Notes: a model not told the origin generated them from the sequence alone. DNA of 64,000 nt from Xanthomonas fragariae (GCF_017603965.1 NZ_CP071955.1:2976001-3040000), one strand, 5' to 3'. Counted from the first letter of the stretch, positions 45,541-55,894 are shown. Made by a program: numbers and translations.

Positions 45541-47373
45541 CTACTCGGGCAGAGGCAACTGACAGAACTGGTACGGATATTCGGCCTGCCCAACTTTCGA
45601 GGACAACGTGCGGCAGCGCGCGGAGTCCAGCGTCAGTCCATAAGCGGCCAAGCGCTGCTGCGCAGCGTTGCGTGCGGCGTGGTTTGCGGCTGCGATATCC
45701 AATGCCTTGCCCCTGGGCACGGTGAGCACGCAGCGGCCCGATTGCGATGTATCCAGCTCGGCACGCAGACCGTGCGCGATCAACCAACGCAGACGCGTGC
45801 ACTGCGGCTGGCTATCCCAACCGATTTGTTGCGCCCAGCGATTCATTCGATCGATACGCAATTGCTGTTTGTCGCGCGCCGCGCCCAACATGGCGTAGAG
45901 CTGCGGCCGCTCGGCGATCAATGCACGCACGCGCTGACGGTAGTGATCGGTCTCGGAAATATTGGTGGCCACCCCGATGTAGCGCACCGGCTGCGGGAGC
46001 AGCGGCACTCGCCACGATTGCGGCTCGTCACCGACTAGCAGCACGGTGGATGCAGCAGGATCGCTCAGCACCGGCTGCTGCACCTGGAAGCTGTCGCGTG
46101 CCCAGGCCTCGTGCCCCCAGTCCTTCCATCCGACTACGGCGACCAGCGCACACAGACCGATCAACCAGGCGGCCTTGCGATTTGCGTTTGTCGCGAACGC
46201 TTGCCGGCATACGATCCACAACACCAGTGGCATCAACAACTCAAGCACCACCAGATAACGATGGATGCTGAAAATCGCCTGCCATAACGCATAGGCGACG
46301 CCGAAGAATACCAGCAAGACAACGGCAGCACGATCACCCCCAACCGAGCGTACGGGTCGCCGCAATACGGCACGCCCTGCTGCAATCGCCACCACCGCAT
46401 ACAGCACCGCCCATCCCGCCTGCACCAGACCGAGATCGCCGATGCGTTGCGGTTTGAGCGTAAACAGCAGCGGCCAGACGAGGTGTTCGCCGATGTTGCG
46501 CGGCGCCCAGCGGACATCACCGATCGACACTGGCTGGGCCAATGAAGATTTGAACACACCGTTGAATTGCGGAAACAGCGGATTGCCCAAGTGCTGCCAG
46601 ACCTGCCAATACCAAGAACCAGCTACCAACACCAACACCAACCCCGCAACGCCGGAAAGCACACTCACGCCCAGTACGCGCGAACGCAGGCGTCCGCCAT
46701 CGCACAGAACTGCCGGTGCCAATGCCAGCGCATAAAGCGCATTGGTGAGCTTGAGCGCTACTGCCAGACCGATCAGTGCACCGGCGATGGCCCACAGATG
46801 TACGACGCGCCCACCGTGACGCGCCCTGGATTGCGCCAACAGCACGATGGACAACGCCGCCAATATCGGGATCGCGCTAGCGGTATCGCCCATAGTGCCG
46901 CCGAGCTCGGACAGGAACACCGCACTGCTCATGCCGGCCATCGCAAACAGCGGTGCCCATTGCGCACGCCGCGATTCGTTGGCCAATACGCGCCATGCCA
47001 CCGCTGCTACCGGAATGAAAACCACCGCGTGTAATGCACCCAGCAATGCACCGACCAGCGGCGCGGGAAGATGCAGCATCGACCAGGCATGCACTGCATC
47101 AAGCAACGGGCTGAAGTAGCTCTGCATCTGCGCCGGGGCCAAATCCACACCCAGCCGGTTGTTTGCCCACGCATCACCGATATAGAGGTGGTAATTGCGC
47201 AGATCCCAATTAGCGTCTTGCCCCAACCACAGCGACAACGCCATACCCAGCAGCAATACGGCAATCACTGCCGAGGCGATGTGGCGTGGCGAATGAAAGC
47301 CGAAGTGGCGATTTGCCCATCGCAACAAGCGCTGCCGCCGGTTGGCAAGCGTCGGCGTGGCGATGGATGCCAT
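45541..47373 (-). CDS. Polytopic membrane protein, GT-C glycosyltransferase type
   Basis: 610 residues with about 10-12 hydrophobic helices (SAVIAVLLLGMALSLWLG first). After TM1 the acidic WDLRNYHLYIGDAW resembles the first periplasmic loop of GT-C enzymes. The C-terminal 150 residues are soluble, probably periplasmic. Its ATG overlaps the stop of the upstream GT2 gene (TGATG), so the two are coupled. A role in transferring a lipid-linked sugar in the envelope is inferred from the neighbours. Confidence 0.7.
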   Translation of the reverse strand: MASIATPTLANRRQRLLRWANRHFGFHSPRHIASAVIAVLLLGMALSLWLGQDANWDLRNYHLYIGDAWANNRLGVDLAPAQMQSYFSPLLDAVHAWSMLHLPAPLVGALLGALHAVVFIPVAAVAWRVLANESRRAQWAPLFAMAGMSSAVFLSELGGTMGDTASAIPILAALSIVLLAQSRARHGGRVVHLWAIAGALIGLAVALKLTNALYALALAPAVLCDGGRLRSRVLGVSVLSGVAGLVLVLVAGSWYWQVWQHLGNPLFPQFNGVFKSSLAQPVSIGDVRWAPRNIGEHLVWPLLFTLKPQRIGDLGLVQAGWAVLYAVVAIAAGRAVLRRPVRSVGGDRAAVVLLVFFGVAYALWQAIFSIHRYLVVLELLMPLVLWIVCRQAFATNANRKAAWLIGLCALVAVVGWKDWGHEAWARDSFQVQQPVLSDPAASTVLLVGDEPQSWRVPLLPQPVRYIGVATNISETDHYRQRVRALIAERPQLYAMLGAARDKQQLRIDRMNRWAQQIGWDSQPQCTRLRWLIAHGLRAELDTSQSGRCVLTVPRGKALDIAAANHAARNAAQQRLAAYGLTLDSARCRTLSSKVGQAEYPYQFCQLPLPE

Positions 47374-48368
47374 CAGCGATTGCCTCGGTTTTCTGGCGTT
47401 GAGACAAGACTGCCGACACCCGGCTCGGCGAGATACGCCAGATGCTTGGCCTCCACACGTCCGCGCGTGACCGTGTCCAGAATCAATCCGCACGCAAGCA
47501 ACAAGAAGCCGAGCAGCATCAACGCCACGCACAGGATCGCGGTGGGAAAACGCGGCACCAGACCGGTCTGAAAATAGGTTTCGAACAACGGAATCGCCAG
47601 CACGATCGACAACGTGGCGCTGACCACAAAGCCGATCGAGAAGAATAGCAGCGGCCGCTCGGCCTTGAACAACTTGGTAATGGTGGTGAGGATGCGCCAG
47701 CCATCGCGCCAGGTATTCAACTTGCTTTGCGAGCCTTCCGGGCGCACGCCGTAGGCGGTTTCAACCTCGGCCACCGGCATGCGCAATTGCAATGCGTGCA
47801 CGGCCAGTTCGGTTTCGGTTTCGAATCCCTGCGCATGCGCGCCGAAGGATTTGACATAGCGCCGCGAGAACACGCGATAGCCGGACAACATGTCGTCGAA
47901 GCTGCGACCGAACAGCAGCCCGGCGCAACGCGTCAGCAGTACGTTACCGAAGCGATGACCGGGCCGGTACGCGGCCTGTCGCTGATCGCGCCGCGCGCCG
48001 ACCACCATGTCCAGGCGCTCGTCGATCAGTTTGCGCACCAGCGCCGGTGCTGCAGCGGCATCGTAAGTGGCGTCGCCATCGACCAGTAAATAGATGTCGG
48101 CCTCCACATCGGCAAACCCACGTCGCACCACATTGCCCTTGCCTTGCAATGCCACGCGGCGCACCTGGGCGCCCGCTGCCGCTGCGATCGTTGCGGTGGC
48201 ATCGCTGGAATTGTTGTCCAGCACGTGGATCGCCGCGCCCGGCAAGGCAGCCGCAAAATCGCCGACCACGGCAGCAACCGTCGCCGCCTCGTTATGGCAA
48301 GGCACCAGCACGGCAATTCGAATCCCGGTCACGGAGGCGGGATGCACAACAGTCAGGGCGTCGGTCAT
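47373..48368 (-). CDS. Family 2 glycosyltransferase, polyprenyl-phosphate type
   Basis: 331 residues. GT-A start IRIAVLVPCHNEAATVAAVV, DNNSSDAT, YLLVDGDATYD (metal-binding DxD region), DMLSGYRVFSRRYVK typical of dolichyl-phosphate-type transferases, then two C-terminal membrane helices. It probably charges undecaprenyl phosphate with a sugar for the adjacent GT-C proteins. ATG 48368. Confidence 0.85.
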   Translation of the reverse strand: MTDALTVVHPASVTGIRIAVLVPCHNEAATVAAVVGDFAAALPGAAIHVLDNNSSDATATIAAAAGAQVRRVALQGKGNVVRRGFADVEADIYLLVDGDATYDAAAAPALVRKLIDERLDMVVGARRDQRQAAYRPGHRFGNVLLTRCAGLLFGRSFDDMLSGYRVFSRRYVKSFGAHAQGFETETELAVHALQLRMPVAEVETAYGVRPEGSQSKLNTWRDGWRILTTITKLFKAERPLLFFSIGFVVSATLSIVLAIPLFETYFQTGLVPRFPTAILCVALMLLGFLLLACGLILDTVTRGRVEAKHLAYLAEPGVGSLVSTPENRGNR

Positions 48369-48375
48369 TGCGTGA

Positions 48376-50217
48376 TCAAGGTGCGGAAACGGTGATGGAC
48401 TGCTCCCACCAGTCCTCGACGCTGCCGTCGTGGCCGTGCAGGCGCAATCCCAACCAATGCGTGCCCGGCGGCAACGCGTGCGTATCGAGCGTGGCGGTAA
48501 AGCCGACATTCGGGTGCTGCGGGTCGGTGGAGATTTTCCAGTACGGGCGCACATCGAGTGGTGCGCCGTAATCGGCATGTGCGACCGGGCGACCGTCGAG
48601 CAACAGCTCTACATCCGATAGCCCGACGCCGTCCTTGAATGCCCAGCCGCGCACTTGCACCCGGTCGGACACGCTTACATCCGGCTGTGGCATGTCGATC
48701 CATGCCATCGCCGGGGCGATGCACGGGCCAGGCTGGCGTTGCGCAGGCAGCGCGAACAACAGAAAACGTTGATACCCGCGATCGGTGGAAACCACGGTGG
48801 GCGGCGGCAGCGGCCCGACCATGTCGCAGATGGCGTGGTAACGCTTCAACAAATCGCGATAGCGCTGGTCGCTTGGCGAGAGCACCAACAACCGCGGACC
48901 GGCGCGCGTGCCATCGCTGAGCAAGCCCCACTGCAGCAGCTGTGCGCTGCGCCCGTGCTTGTCGTTCAAGTCGGCGCGCAGCACTTCCAAGTTGGCATCG
49001 TGCAACTGAAAGCCGAGCTCGGCGCCGACCTTGAAGTTTTCCGCCAGCACGCGCGTACCCGGTGGCATCTGCGCCAGCCTGATCTTGACCGCGCGCGCCA
49101 GATCCTCCCAACCGGCGAAGTTGCGTGGATAGTATTTTTCGCCGGCCGCATGCACGCGGATGGACGGCACCGATACCGCCAGGTAATAACCATACGCACC
49201 GATCGTGCCAAGCAGTGCGATCAGCCAGGCTGCGCGACGCAGCGTGTGCGGCCAACGCGTCAAGATCACCGGCACCGCGACCAGCAGGGCCAGATAGCCC
49301 GGCAGCGGCCAGTGAAAGCTGATCCGCTCGGCATCGCTGAAGAAACCGAGCACGAAGATCGCCACGGTCGACATACCGCCCAGCAAGCCGAAGTAACGCC
49401 ACTGTGCACGCGAACCGCAGCCACCGCGCGTGCCGGCCAGACCGACCTTGATCATCGCCCAGGCCAGCAGCGGGGTTACCAGCACCGTCTGGATCAGCAG
49501 GAACCACAGCCCGGTGATCTGGAAGCGCCACGGATGCCGATCGACCAGTTGGAAACGCAATCCAGCCTCGTCATGGTCGGTGTTCCAGAACAGCAGCGGC
49601 AGCCAGCTCACCGCGCCCACCGTCAGTGCCATCCAGATGCGCGGGTCGCGCATGACCGCGCGCCCCTGCGGAATGCACAGCAGCGCAATGCAGCCCACGC
49701 CGATCACGCCGACAAAGCGGTAGTGGCTGAGCGCGCCGATCACCAGCCCGATAGCGAGCTCGAGCGCGCCGATGGCGTCGACCTCGCGCAACAGGCGCGC
49801 GCCGGCATCCATGCACAGCACCGCCGCCAGTGCCATCGGTACATCCGGTACCGCCAGAATGCCCAGCGTGGCCGACAGCGGCATCAACAGCGTCAGACTG
49901 CCGGCCTGCCAGCCCAGGGTGGAGCCGAACCAGCGCGCGGCCATATGCGCGATCAACCAGGGAATCAGCGCGGAAATCGCCAAAAACGGCAGGCGCAAGG
50001 CCAGCAAATGATGCCCGCCGAGTTCCACCCCAAGCCGCGCCAGCCAAGCGGTCATGCCCGGCAAATCCGAATAGGCAGCAGCCAGATGCTGGCCTTCCTG
50101 CCAATAGAACGCCTCGTCCACAAACAACGGCAGCCGCGCGGCGATCAATAGCTTGACGGCCGTCGCCAGTGTCCACAGGATCACGAAGGTGCGATGTGCG
50201 CGTTGGTCCCCTTGCAT
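48376..50217 (-). CDS. ArnT/PMT-like membrane glycosyltransferase with C-terminal soluble domain
   Basis: 613 residues. LPLFVDEAFYWQEGQHLA is the acidic DE motif of the first loop in GT39/ArnT-like enzymes, followed by about 10 helices and, after residue 350, a soluble region; the last 130 residues (VSDRVQVRGWAFKDGVG to the end) look like a beta-sandwich. First gene of the three-gene operon that includes the GT2 gene. GTG 50229 is an alternative start. Confidence 0.8.
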   Translation of the reverse strand: MQGDQRAHRTFVILWTLATAVKLLIAARLPLFVDEAFYWQEGQHLAAAYSDLPGMTAWLARLGVELGGHHLLALRLPFLAISALIPWLIAHMAARWFGSTLGWQAGSLTLLMPLSATLGILAVPDVPMALAAVLCMDAGARLLREVDAIGALELAIGLVIGALSHYRFVGVIGVGCIALLCIPQGRAVMRDPRIWMALTVGAVSWLPLLFWNTDHDEAGLRFQLVDRHPWRFQITGLWFLLIQTVLVTPLLAWAMIKVGLAGTRGGCGSRAQWRYFGLLGGMSTVAIFVLGFFSDAERISFHWPLPGYLALLVAVPVILTRWPHTLRRAAWLIALLGTIGAYGYYLAVSVPSIRVHAAGEKYYPRNFAGWEDLARAVKIRLAQMPPGTRVLAENFKVGAELGFQLHDANLEVLRADLNDKHGRSAQLLQWGLLSDGTRAGPRLLVLSPSDQRYRDLLKRYHAICDMVGPLPPPTVVSTDRGYQRFLLFALPAQRQPGPCIAPAMAWIDMPQPDVSVSDRVQVRGWAFKDGVGLSDVELLLDGRPVAHADYGAPLDVRPYWKISTDPQHPNVGFTATLDTHALPPGTHWLGLRLHGHDGSVEDWWEQSITVSAP

Positions 50218-50256
50218 TGCCCTGTGCACTCTTCTATTTCGACCTACGGAATTGTG

Positions 50257-51210
50257 ATGTCGACACCGCTGCGTTCCACGGAAATGCTAACCGATGCGCT
50301 GCGCCAATCGCTGCAGCGCGCCCAAGACCAGGTCAATTCGCTGCTACTGGGCAAGGCGCAGGAAGTGCGGCTGGCGTTCGTGGCGCTGCTGTCCGGTGGA
50401 CATCTATTGATCGAAGACCTGCCCGGCCTGGGCAAGACCACCCTCGCCCATGCGATGGCGTCCAGCTTGGGGCTGGGCTTTCAACGCGTGCAGTTCACCT
50501 CCGACCTGCTGCCGGCCGATGTGCTGGGCGTATCGGTGTATGACGCCACCTCGCGTCAGTTCCAGTTCCATCCCGGCCCGGTGTTCACTAACGTGCTGCT
50601 GGCCGACGAGATCAATCGCGCCCCGCCGCGCACCCAAAGCTCGCTGCTCGAAGCTATGGCCGAACAACAGGTCACGCTCGATGGCGTCACGCATGCGTTG
50701 CCGGAGCCGTTTTTTGTGATCGCCACGCAGAATCCGGTTGATCTGTCCGGCACCTTCCCGCTGCCGGATTCGCAACTGGACCGCTTCCTGCTGCGGCTCA
50801 GCCTGGGCTACCCCAGCGCCGATGCCGAGCGCGCGCTGCTGTCGGGCGTGGATCGGCGCGAATTGATCGCCCAGGCCGCGCCGCAACTCAGCGATACCGA
50901 GGTGGTTGCACTACGCGCAGTGGTCGGCCGGATCCATACCAGCGACGCGTTGATCGGCTATGTGCAGGCACTGCTGTTGCGCAGTCGCCAGCATGCCGGG
51001 GTGCGCGTCGGCCTGTCGCCGCGTGCCGGCATCGCACTGCTGCGTGCGGCCAAGGCCTATGCGCTGCTGCTCGGGCGTGAGCATGTGCTGCCCGAAGACG
51101 TGCAGGCGCTATTTGTGGCGGTGGCCGGGCATCGGCTGGTGCCGGAGGCCGAATCCTCGTCCGGGCCGGCGCTGGCCAAGGCGCTGCTGCACAGCGTGCC
51201 GGTGGACTGA
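50257..51210 (+). CDS. MoxR-family AAA+ ATPase
   Basis: 317 residues: Walker A DLPGLGKTTLAHAMA, Walker B LLADEINRAPPRTQSSLLEAM, sensor ATQNPVDLSGTFPLPDSQLDRFLLRL. These chaperone-like ATPases act with DUF58 and transglutaminase partners, which follow directly. Confidence 0.93.
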   Translation: MSTPLRSTEMLTDALRQSLQRAQDQVNSLLLGKAQEVRLAFVALLSGGHLLIEDLPGLGKTTLAHAMASSLGLGFQRVQFTSDLLPADVLGVSVYDATSRQFQFHPGPVFTNVLLADEINRAPPRTQSSLLEAMAEQQVTLDGVTHALPEPFFVIATQNPVDLSGTFPLPDSQLDRFLLRLSLGYPSADAERALLSGVDRRELIAQAAPQLSDTEVVALRAVVGRIHTSDALIGYVQALLLRSRQHAGVRVGLSPRAGIALLRAAKAYALLLGREHVLPEDVQALFVAVAGHRLVPEAESSSGPALAKALLHSVPVD

Positions 51211-51215
51211 CCCAG

Positions 51216-52172
51216 GTGCGTGCGCACGTGCGCGACGTCGGCCGCCGACTCAGCCTGCTGGCGCGTCCGCGCGGGCCGGAGGCATTGCCGATCGTGCTGG
51301 ATCGGCGGCGCATCTACGTGCTGCCGACGCGCTTCGGGCTGTTCGTCACCGCCTTGCTGCTGGCGATGCTGCTGGGCGCGCTGAACTACAACAACAACCC
51401 CGCCCTGCTGCTGGCCTTGTTGCTGGCTACCGCCGGAATCGCCAGCAGCATCATGGCGCACCTGCAGTTATCGGCGCTGCGCATCGAGGCGGTATCGGCC
51501 GAGCCGGTGGTCGCCGGCGAGCCATTGCGCATGCGGGTGTCGCTGGCACGTCGCGATACCCGCGTGCGGCGTGGATTGCGTCTGGATCATCTTGAAAGCA
51601 GCGGTTTCTGTTCGTTGGTCGCGCACGACATGGCAGACGTCGATCTGCTGGTGCCCACCGAACGCCGCGGCTGGCAGGACATCGGACGCATCCGCCTATC
51701 GAGCACTCAGCCGCTGGGTCTGGTCCGCGCCTGGTCGTGGGTGTGGCCGGACAGGCCGTTATTGGCCTATCCCAAGCCCGAAGAACACGGCCCGGCATTA
51801 CCGGAAGGCGCCGGTTCGCCCAACCAGACTCGCCTGCACGCGCAAGGCGAAGAACTGCATCAACTGCGGCCGTACCGCGCTGGCGATGCACCGCGCACGA
51901 TTTCCTGGAAGCACTCCGCGCGCCGCGACATGCTGCTGGTGCGCGAATACGAGCAGCCGTCAGGCATCGAAGTCACGCTGGACTGGCGCACGCTCAATGC
52001 GCTGCCATACGAACGCCGCATCGCCCGCTTGGCCCGCTGGGTCAATCTGGCCGAGCGCGACGGGCGCCGCTACCGCCTGCTGTTGCCGGGCCAGCCGCCA
52101 CTAGGACCTGCGCAAGGGCCTTCGCACCATCACCTGTGTCTGCGCGCCCTGGCCGTGCTTCCTCATGACTGA
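51216..52172 (+). CDS. DUF58 membrane-anchored protein
   Basis: 318 residues. Two N-terminal membrane helices (FVTALLLAMLLGALNYNNNPALLLALLLATA), then DUF58 with RPYRAGDAPRTISWKHSARRDMLLVREYEQ. GTG 51216 start, 5 bp after the MoxR stop; the end overlaps the next gene by 8 bp. Confidence 0.88.
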   Translation: MRAHVRDVGRRLSLLARPRGPEALPIVLDRRRIYVLPTRFGLFVTALLLAMLLGALNYNNNPALLLALLLATAGIASSIMAHLQLSALRIEAVSAEPVVAGEPLRMRVSLARRDTRVRRGLRLDHLESSGFCSLVAHDMADVDLLVPTERRGWQDIGRIRLSSTQPLGLVRAWSWVWPDRPLLAYPKPEEHGPALPEGAGSPNQTRLHAQGEELHQLRPYRAGDAPRTISWKHSARRDMLLVREYEQPSGIEVTLDWRTLNALPYERRIARLARWVNLAERDGRRYRLLLPGQPPLGPAQGPSHHHLCLRALAVLPHD

Positions 52173-54117
52173 GCCATCCCTCCCGATCACCCAGGCCAGT
52201 CGCGGCTGGGTGCTGGCCACCAGTTGGCTGGCACTGGCGCCGTTGCTGCTGCAGCTGCCGGGACTGCTCGCGGCCACCATCGCCATCGCCGCCGTGCTGG
52301 TCGGCGTGTTGAGCTGGCGCGGCACCCTGATGGCGCCGGTGCGGCTATTGCTGGTGATCGCGATGCTGGCGGCGGTGTATTGGCAGATCGGCATGCGTTT
52401 CGGGCGCGATACCGGCTGCGCGGTGCTGGCGTCGATGCTGGCGATCAAGGCCTCCGAGCTGCGCACCTTGCGCGATGCGCGCAGCTTGCTGGGTTTTGCG
52501 TTGTTCGCCCCGTTCGCGGCGTTCCTGCTCGACCAGGGGCCGGCGACGATGGGCCTGGCGCTGATGGCCGTGGTCAGCGCGCTGCTCAGCATGCAGCGGC
52601 TGGCCGACGAGGAGCACCGCACCGGCACGCCGGCGCTGCGCCTGCAATTGCGCGGCATCGGCAAACTGGTCGCCATCGGTGTGCCGCTGACCTTGGCTAG
52701 CTTCTGGTTACTGCCACGCCTGAGTTCTCCGCTATGGGGCGTGCCCGAGCGCGCGCTGGCGCGCCCCGGCCTGTCGGACAACATGTCGCCGGGCGAGTGG
52801 ATCGACCTGATGGCAGACGACAGCCCGGCGCTGCGCGTGCAGTTCACCGGCAAGGCACCACCGCCGCAGCAACGCTACTGGCGCGGGCCGGTGATGTGGG
52901 ACTTCGATGGACGCACCTGGAAGCGCGCGCACTGGACCGGCCGCGGCCAGCCGGCATCGGTCACTACCGGGCCACAAACCTACCGGTATCGCCTGGACTA
53001 CGAGCCAACCGACCGTCGCCAACTGGTGTCGCTGGACCTGCCCACGCAAGCCGTGGCGAATGCCGAGCTGTCGCCCGACTACGAACTGTTCGCGCAGCGG
53101 CCGCTGAGCGCGTTGACGCGCTGGGAACTGCAGTCGGCACCACCGGCACGCTTCGACACCGATCTGCCGGACCAACTGCGCAAGCGCGCGCTCGCCCTGC
53201 CGCCCGGTTTCAATCCCCGCACCCTCACACTGGCGCGGCAATGGCGTATGGAAGCCGGCAGCAACGACGATACCCTGGTGCAGCGCGCGCTGCAGTGGAT
53301 CACCCGCGAATTCGTCTACACGCTGGATACCCCGCTGCTCGGTCGCAACAGCGTCGACGAGTTTCTGTTCCAGCAAAAAGCCGGTTTCTGCGAGCACTTC
53401 AGCTCCTCGTTCGTGGTGCTGATGCGCGCGGCCGGCATCCCGGCTCGCGTGGTCACCGGCTATGCCGGCGGCACCTACAATGGGCTGGGCAATTACTGGG
53501 TGGTGCGGCGCATGGATGCGCATGCCTGGACCGAAGTCTGGTTGGCCGGACGTGGTTGGGTGCGCGTAGACCCCACCGCCGCAGTGGCGCCGGAGCGCAT
53601 CTACGACACGCTTGACGATCGCCTGCAGATCGCCGGCGGGGGCAATTTCGCCGAGATCGGCGTGTGGGCCAGCCTGGGCCAAGTCAGCGACCTGCTGCGC
53701 CGTGGCTGGAACGACCTGGTGCTGTCCTTCGATGCCGACCGCCAGCAACGGCTGTTGCAACCCTTCGGGATCGATCGCCTGGACGCCTCGCAGTTGGCTG
53801 CCATCTTCGGCGTGTTCGCAGTCAGCGCGTTGGCATGGATGGGCTGGCTGCTGGCGCGCGGCGAACGTGAGCGCGACCCACTGCTGCGCGCTTGGCATCG
53901 GCTCGGACGTCGCTACGGCAAGCTGGGCCTTGCACGCGAGCCGCACGAGCCGGCTATTGCCTGGGCGCAACGGGTCGCCCGCGCGCACCCGAATACGGCA
54001 TTGTTGGCACTCAGCCAACGTTTCGCTGCCGCGCGCTACGCTGGCGCTGACTCGGACAGCGCATCTCTATCGAAAGACTTGCTGCAGCATCGCCCGCGAA
54101 CCGGAGCTTCCTCATGA
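52165..54117 (+). CDS. TgpA-like transglutaminase, membrane-bound
   Basis: 650 residues: 5-6 N-terminal helices, then a periplasmic transglutaminase core with Cys in AGFCEHFSSSFVVLMRAAGIPARVVTGY, His in RRMDAHAWTEVWL and Asp in VRVDPTAAV, and a last helix near residue 550 before a cytoplasmic tail. TgpA of Pseudomonas is needed for growth; the substrate is not established. Confidence 0.9.
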   Translation: MTEPSLPITQASRGWVLATSWLALAPLLLQLPGLLAATIAIAAVLVGVLSWRGTLMAPVRLLLVIAMLAAVYWQIGMRFGRDTGCAVLASMLAIKASELRTLRDARSLLGFALFAPFAAFLLDQGPATMGLALMAVVSALLSMQRLADEEHRTGTPALRLQLRGIGKLVAIGVPLTLASFWLLPRLSSPLWGVPERALARPGLSDNMSPGEWIDLMADDSPALRVQFTGKAPPPQQRYWRGPVMWDFDGRTWKRAHWTGRGQPASVTTGPQTYRYRLDYEPTDRRQLVSLDLPTQAVANAELSPDYELFAQRPLSALTRWELQSAPPARFDTDLPDQLRKRALALPPGFNPRTLTLARQWRMEAGSNDDTLVQRALQWITREFVYTLDTPLLGRNSVDEFLFQQKAGFCEHFSSSFVVLMRAAGIPARVVTGYAGGTYNGLGNYWVVRRMDAHAWTEVWLAGRGWVRVDPTAAVAPERIYDTLDDRLQIAGGGNFAEIGVWASLGQVSDLLRRGWNDLVLSFDADRQQRLLQPFGIDRLDASQLAAIFGVFAVSALAWMGWLLARGERERDPLLRAWHRLGRRYGKLGLAREPHEPAIAWAQRVARAHPNTALLALSQRFAAARYAGADSDSASLSKDLLQHRPRTGASS

Positions 54118-54635
54118 GTACCCGTTTTCTTGTTCCTCTTATCGCTGTGCTCGGGCTGGCTGCCTGCGCCACCGCGCCCAAACCGCTGCAAGGCCAGTTC
54201 CCTGAGGTCAGTCCGAGCGACTCCACTGCAAGTGCCCAGGTCGGCACGTCCGTACGTTGGGGCGGCAAGATCATTCAGACCAAACCCGGCCAGGGCCAGA
54301 CCTGCTTCGAGCTGATTTCGCGTCCGCTCAACGCCAGCGGTCGTCCGGACCGCAACGCCGTGGATGCCAGCGATGGCCGCTTCCTGGCCTGCCGCTCGGG
54401 CTTCTACGATCCGGCGGTGTTCGAGCCGGGCCGCGAAGTCACTTTTATCGGCAAGATCAAAGGTTTCGAAACCACCAAGATTGGCGAGTACGACTACAAG
54501 CTACCCAAGGTGGATGCCGACGTGGTCTATCTGTGGCCGGTCGTGCGCGACGTGGACGTCGTGCCGGCCTACCCGTACGGCCCGTGGGGCGACCCGTGGG
54601 GGCCGCGCTGGGGCTGGGGCCGCGGCTGGTGGTAA
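54114..54635 (+). CDS. slp: Slp-type outer-membrane lipoprotein
   Basis: 173 residues. Signal peptide with lipobox LAAC (Cys about residue 20), then the Slp family core (SVRWGGKIIQT, GRFLACRSGFYDPAVFEPGREVTFIGKI). C-terminus is rich in Gly/Trp/Pro. ATGA overlap with the transglutaminase gene. Confidence 0.88.
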   Translation: MSTRFLVPLIAVLGLAACATAPKPLQGQFPEVSPSDSTASAQVGTSVRWGGKIIQTKPGQGQTCFELISRPLNASGRPDRNAVDASDGRFLACRSGFYDPAVFEPGREVTFIGKIKGFETTKIGEYDYKLPKVDADVVYLWPVVRDVDVVPAYPYGPWGDPWGPRWGWGRGWW

Positions 54636-54647
54636 TCCGCTGCCGGG

Positions 54648-54673
54648 GTAGTTGAGGTAGTTGAGGTAGTTGA
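54648..54673. repeat. 9-bp tandem repeat GTAGTTGAG, about three units
   Basis: Three head-to-tail units just after the slp stop and before the terminator hairpin; likely a variable-number site. Confidence 0.85.
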
Positions 54674-54678
54674 TATAC

Positions 54679-54708
54679 AAAAATGCCGTTCGCAAGGAGC
54701 GGCATTTT
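54679..54708. terminator. Terminator hairpin after slp
   Basis: AAAATGCCG and CGGCATTTT form a stem with a 12-base loop, flanked by A on one side and T on the other, so it could stop transcription of slp and of the convergent HIT gene. Confidence 0.75.
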
Positions 54709-54772
54709 GCTTGTGCGATTCGGCGATGAAGTCAGGCGCGTCATGGACTCAGGCACGCTGATCGAGCAACGC

Positions 54773-55123
54773 TCAGGGCGTTCCGAACCGCCCCAGCGGC
54801 GCACCGGCCAACAGATGCAGATGAATATGGAACACGGTCTGGCCCGCATGCTCGCGGCAGTTCATCACGATACGATAACCGTCTTGCGCCAGTCCTTGCT
54901 CACGTGCATACGCCGCAGCAGCAATTGCCAGCTTGCCGACCAGCAGCGCCTGCTCTGGCAGCACATCGTCCAGCGTGGGGATGGCGTGCTGCTTCGGAAT
55001 GAACAGCACATGCACCGGCGCTTGCGGTGCGATGTCCTGAAAGCCAAGCACTTCGTCGTCTTCGTAAACGATGGTGGCAGGAATTTCGCGACGAATGATC
55101 TTGCCGAAGATGGTGTCGGTCAT
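54773..55123 (-). CDS. HIT-family nucleotide hydrolase (HinT-like)
   Basis: 116 residues, starting MTDTIFGKIIRREIPATIVYEDDEVLGF, with the histidine triad in GQTVFHIHLHLLAG. Hydrolyses nucleoside phosphoramidates. Confidence 0.93.
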   Translation of the reverse strand: MTDTIFGKIIRREIPATIVYEDDEVLGFQDIAPQAPVHVLFIPKQHAIPTLDDVLPEQALLVGKLAIAAAAYAREQGLAQDGYRIVMNCREHAGQTVFHIHLHLLAGAPLGRFGTP

Positions 55124-55216
55124 TGAAGGGGGGGATAGGGATTAGTGAGTTGGGATTGGCAAGAGCTTACCGTGAGCGCTTGTGATGATCTGCTTTTAGA
55201 CTTCCCGACTCCGGCC

Positions 55217-55810
55217 TCAAAGTACCTCACTTCGGGTACCGAAGGCATACGACAAGGTGCCGCGATCCACATATTCCAGTTCGCCACCCAGTGGCATGCC
55301 CTGGGCAAGCCGGCTCGGGCGCACTGCGTGCTGACGCGACAATTGCGCCAGATAATGCGCGGTCGCCTCGCCTTCCACGGTGGCGTTGGTGGCAATGATC
55401 ATTTCGGTGACCTCACCGGCGGCCAGACGCTCGCCGAGCCGATCCAGCCCCAATTCGCGCGGGCCGATGCCATCCAGCGGCGACAAACGCCCCTGCAAAA
55501 TAAAATACAGCCCGCGATACCCGGTGGCATGTTCGATCGCCAGGCGGTCGGCCGGCGATTCGACCACGCACAGCTGCTGTCGGTCACGGCTGGCACTGGC
55601 GCAGATCGCACAGATCTCCGACTCGGTGAAATCGCGGCACTGCACGCAATGGCCGACTTTTTCTACCGCATTCGCCAAGGTCGTAGCCAAACGACGGCCA
55701 CCCTCGCGCTCGCGTTCGAGCACGTGATAGGCCATGCGCTGAGCCGACTTATGGCCCACACCCGGCAACACCCGGAAGGCCTCGATCAGTTGTTCGAGCA
55801 GAGAAGACAT
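55217..55810 (-). CDS. recR: Recombination protein RecR
   Basis: 197 residues: HhH near LPGVGHKSAQRMAYH, zinc finger CVQCRDFTESEICAIC, Toprim domain from LCVVESPADRLAIE. ATG 55810. The order dnaX-ybaB-recR is the usual one. Confidence 0.96.
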   Translation of the reverse strand: MSSLLEQLIEAFRVLPGVGHKSAQRMAYHVLEREREGGRRLATTLANAVEKVGHCVQCRDFTESEICAICASASRDRQQLCVVESPADRLAIEHATGYRGLYFILQGRLSPLDGIGPRELGLDRLGERLAAGEVTEMIIATNATVEGEATAHYLAQLSRQHAVRPSRLAQGMPLGGELEYVDRGTLSYAFGTRSEVL

Positions 55811-55894
55811 TGGGTCGGGAATGGGGAATGGGGAATCGCAAAAGCTTGAAGACAATCTCGCTCTTCCAATTCCCGACTCCCGATTCCCCGCCTC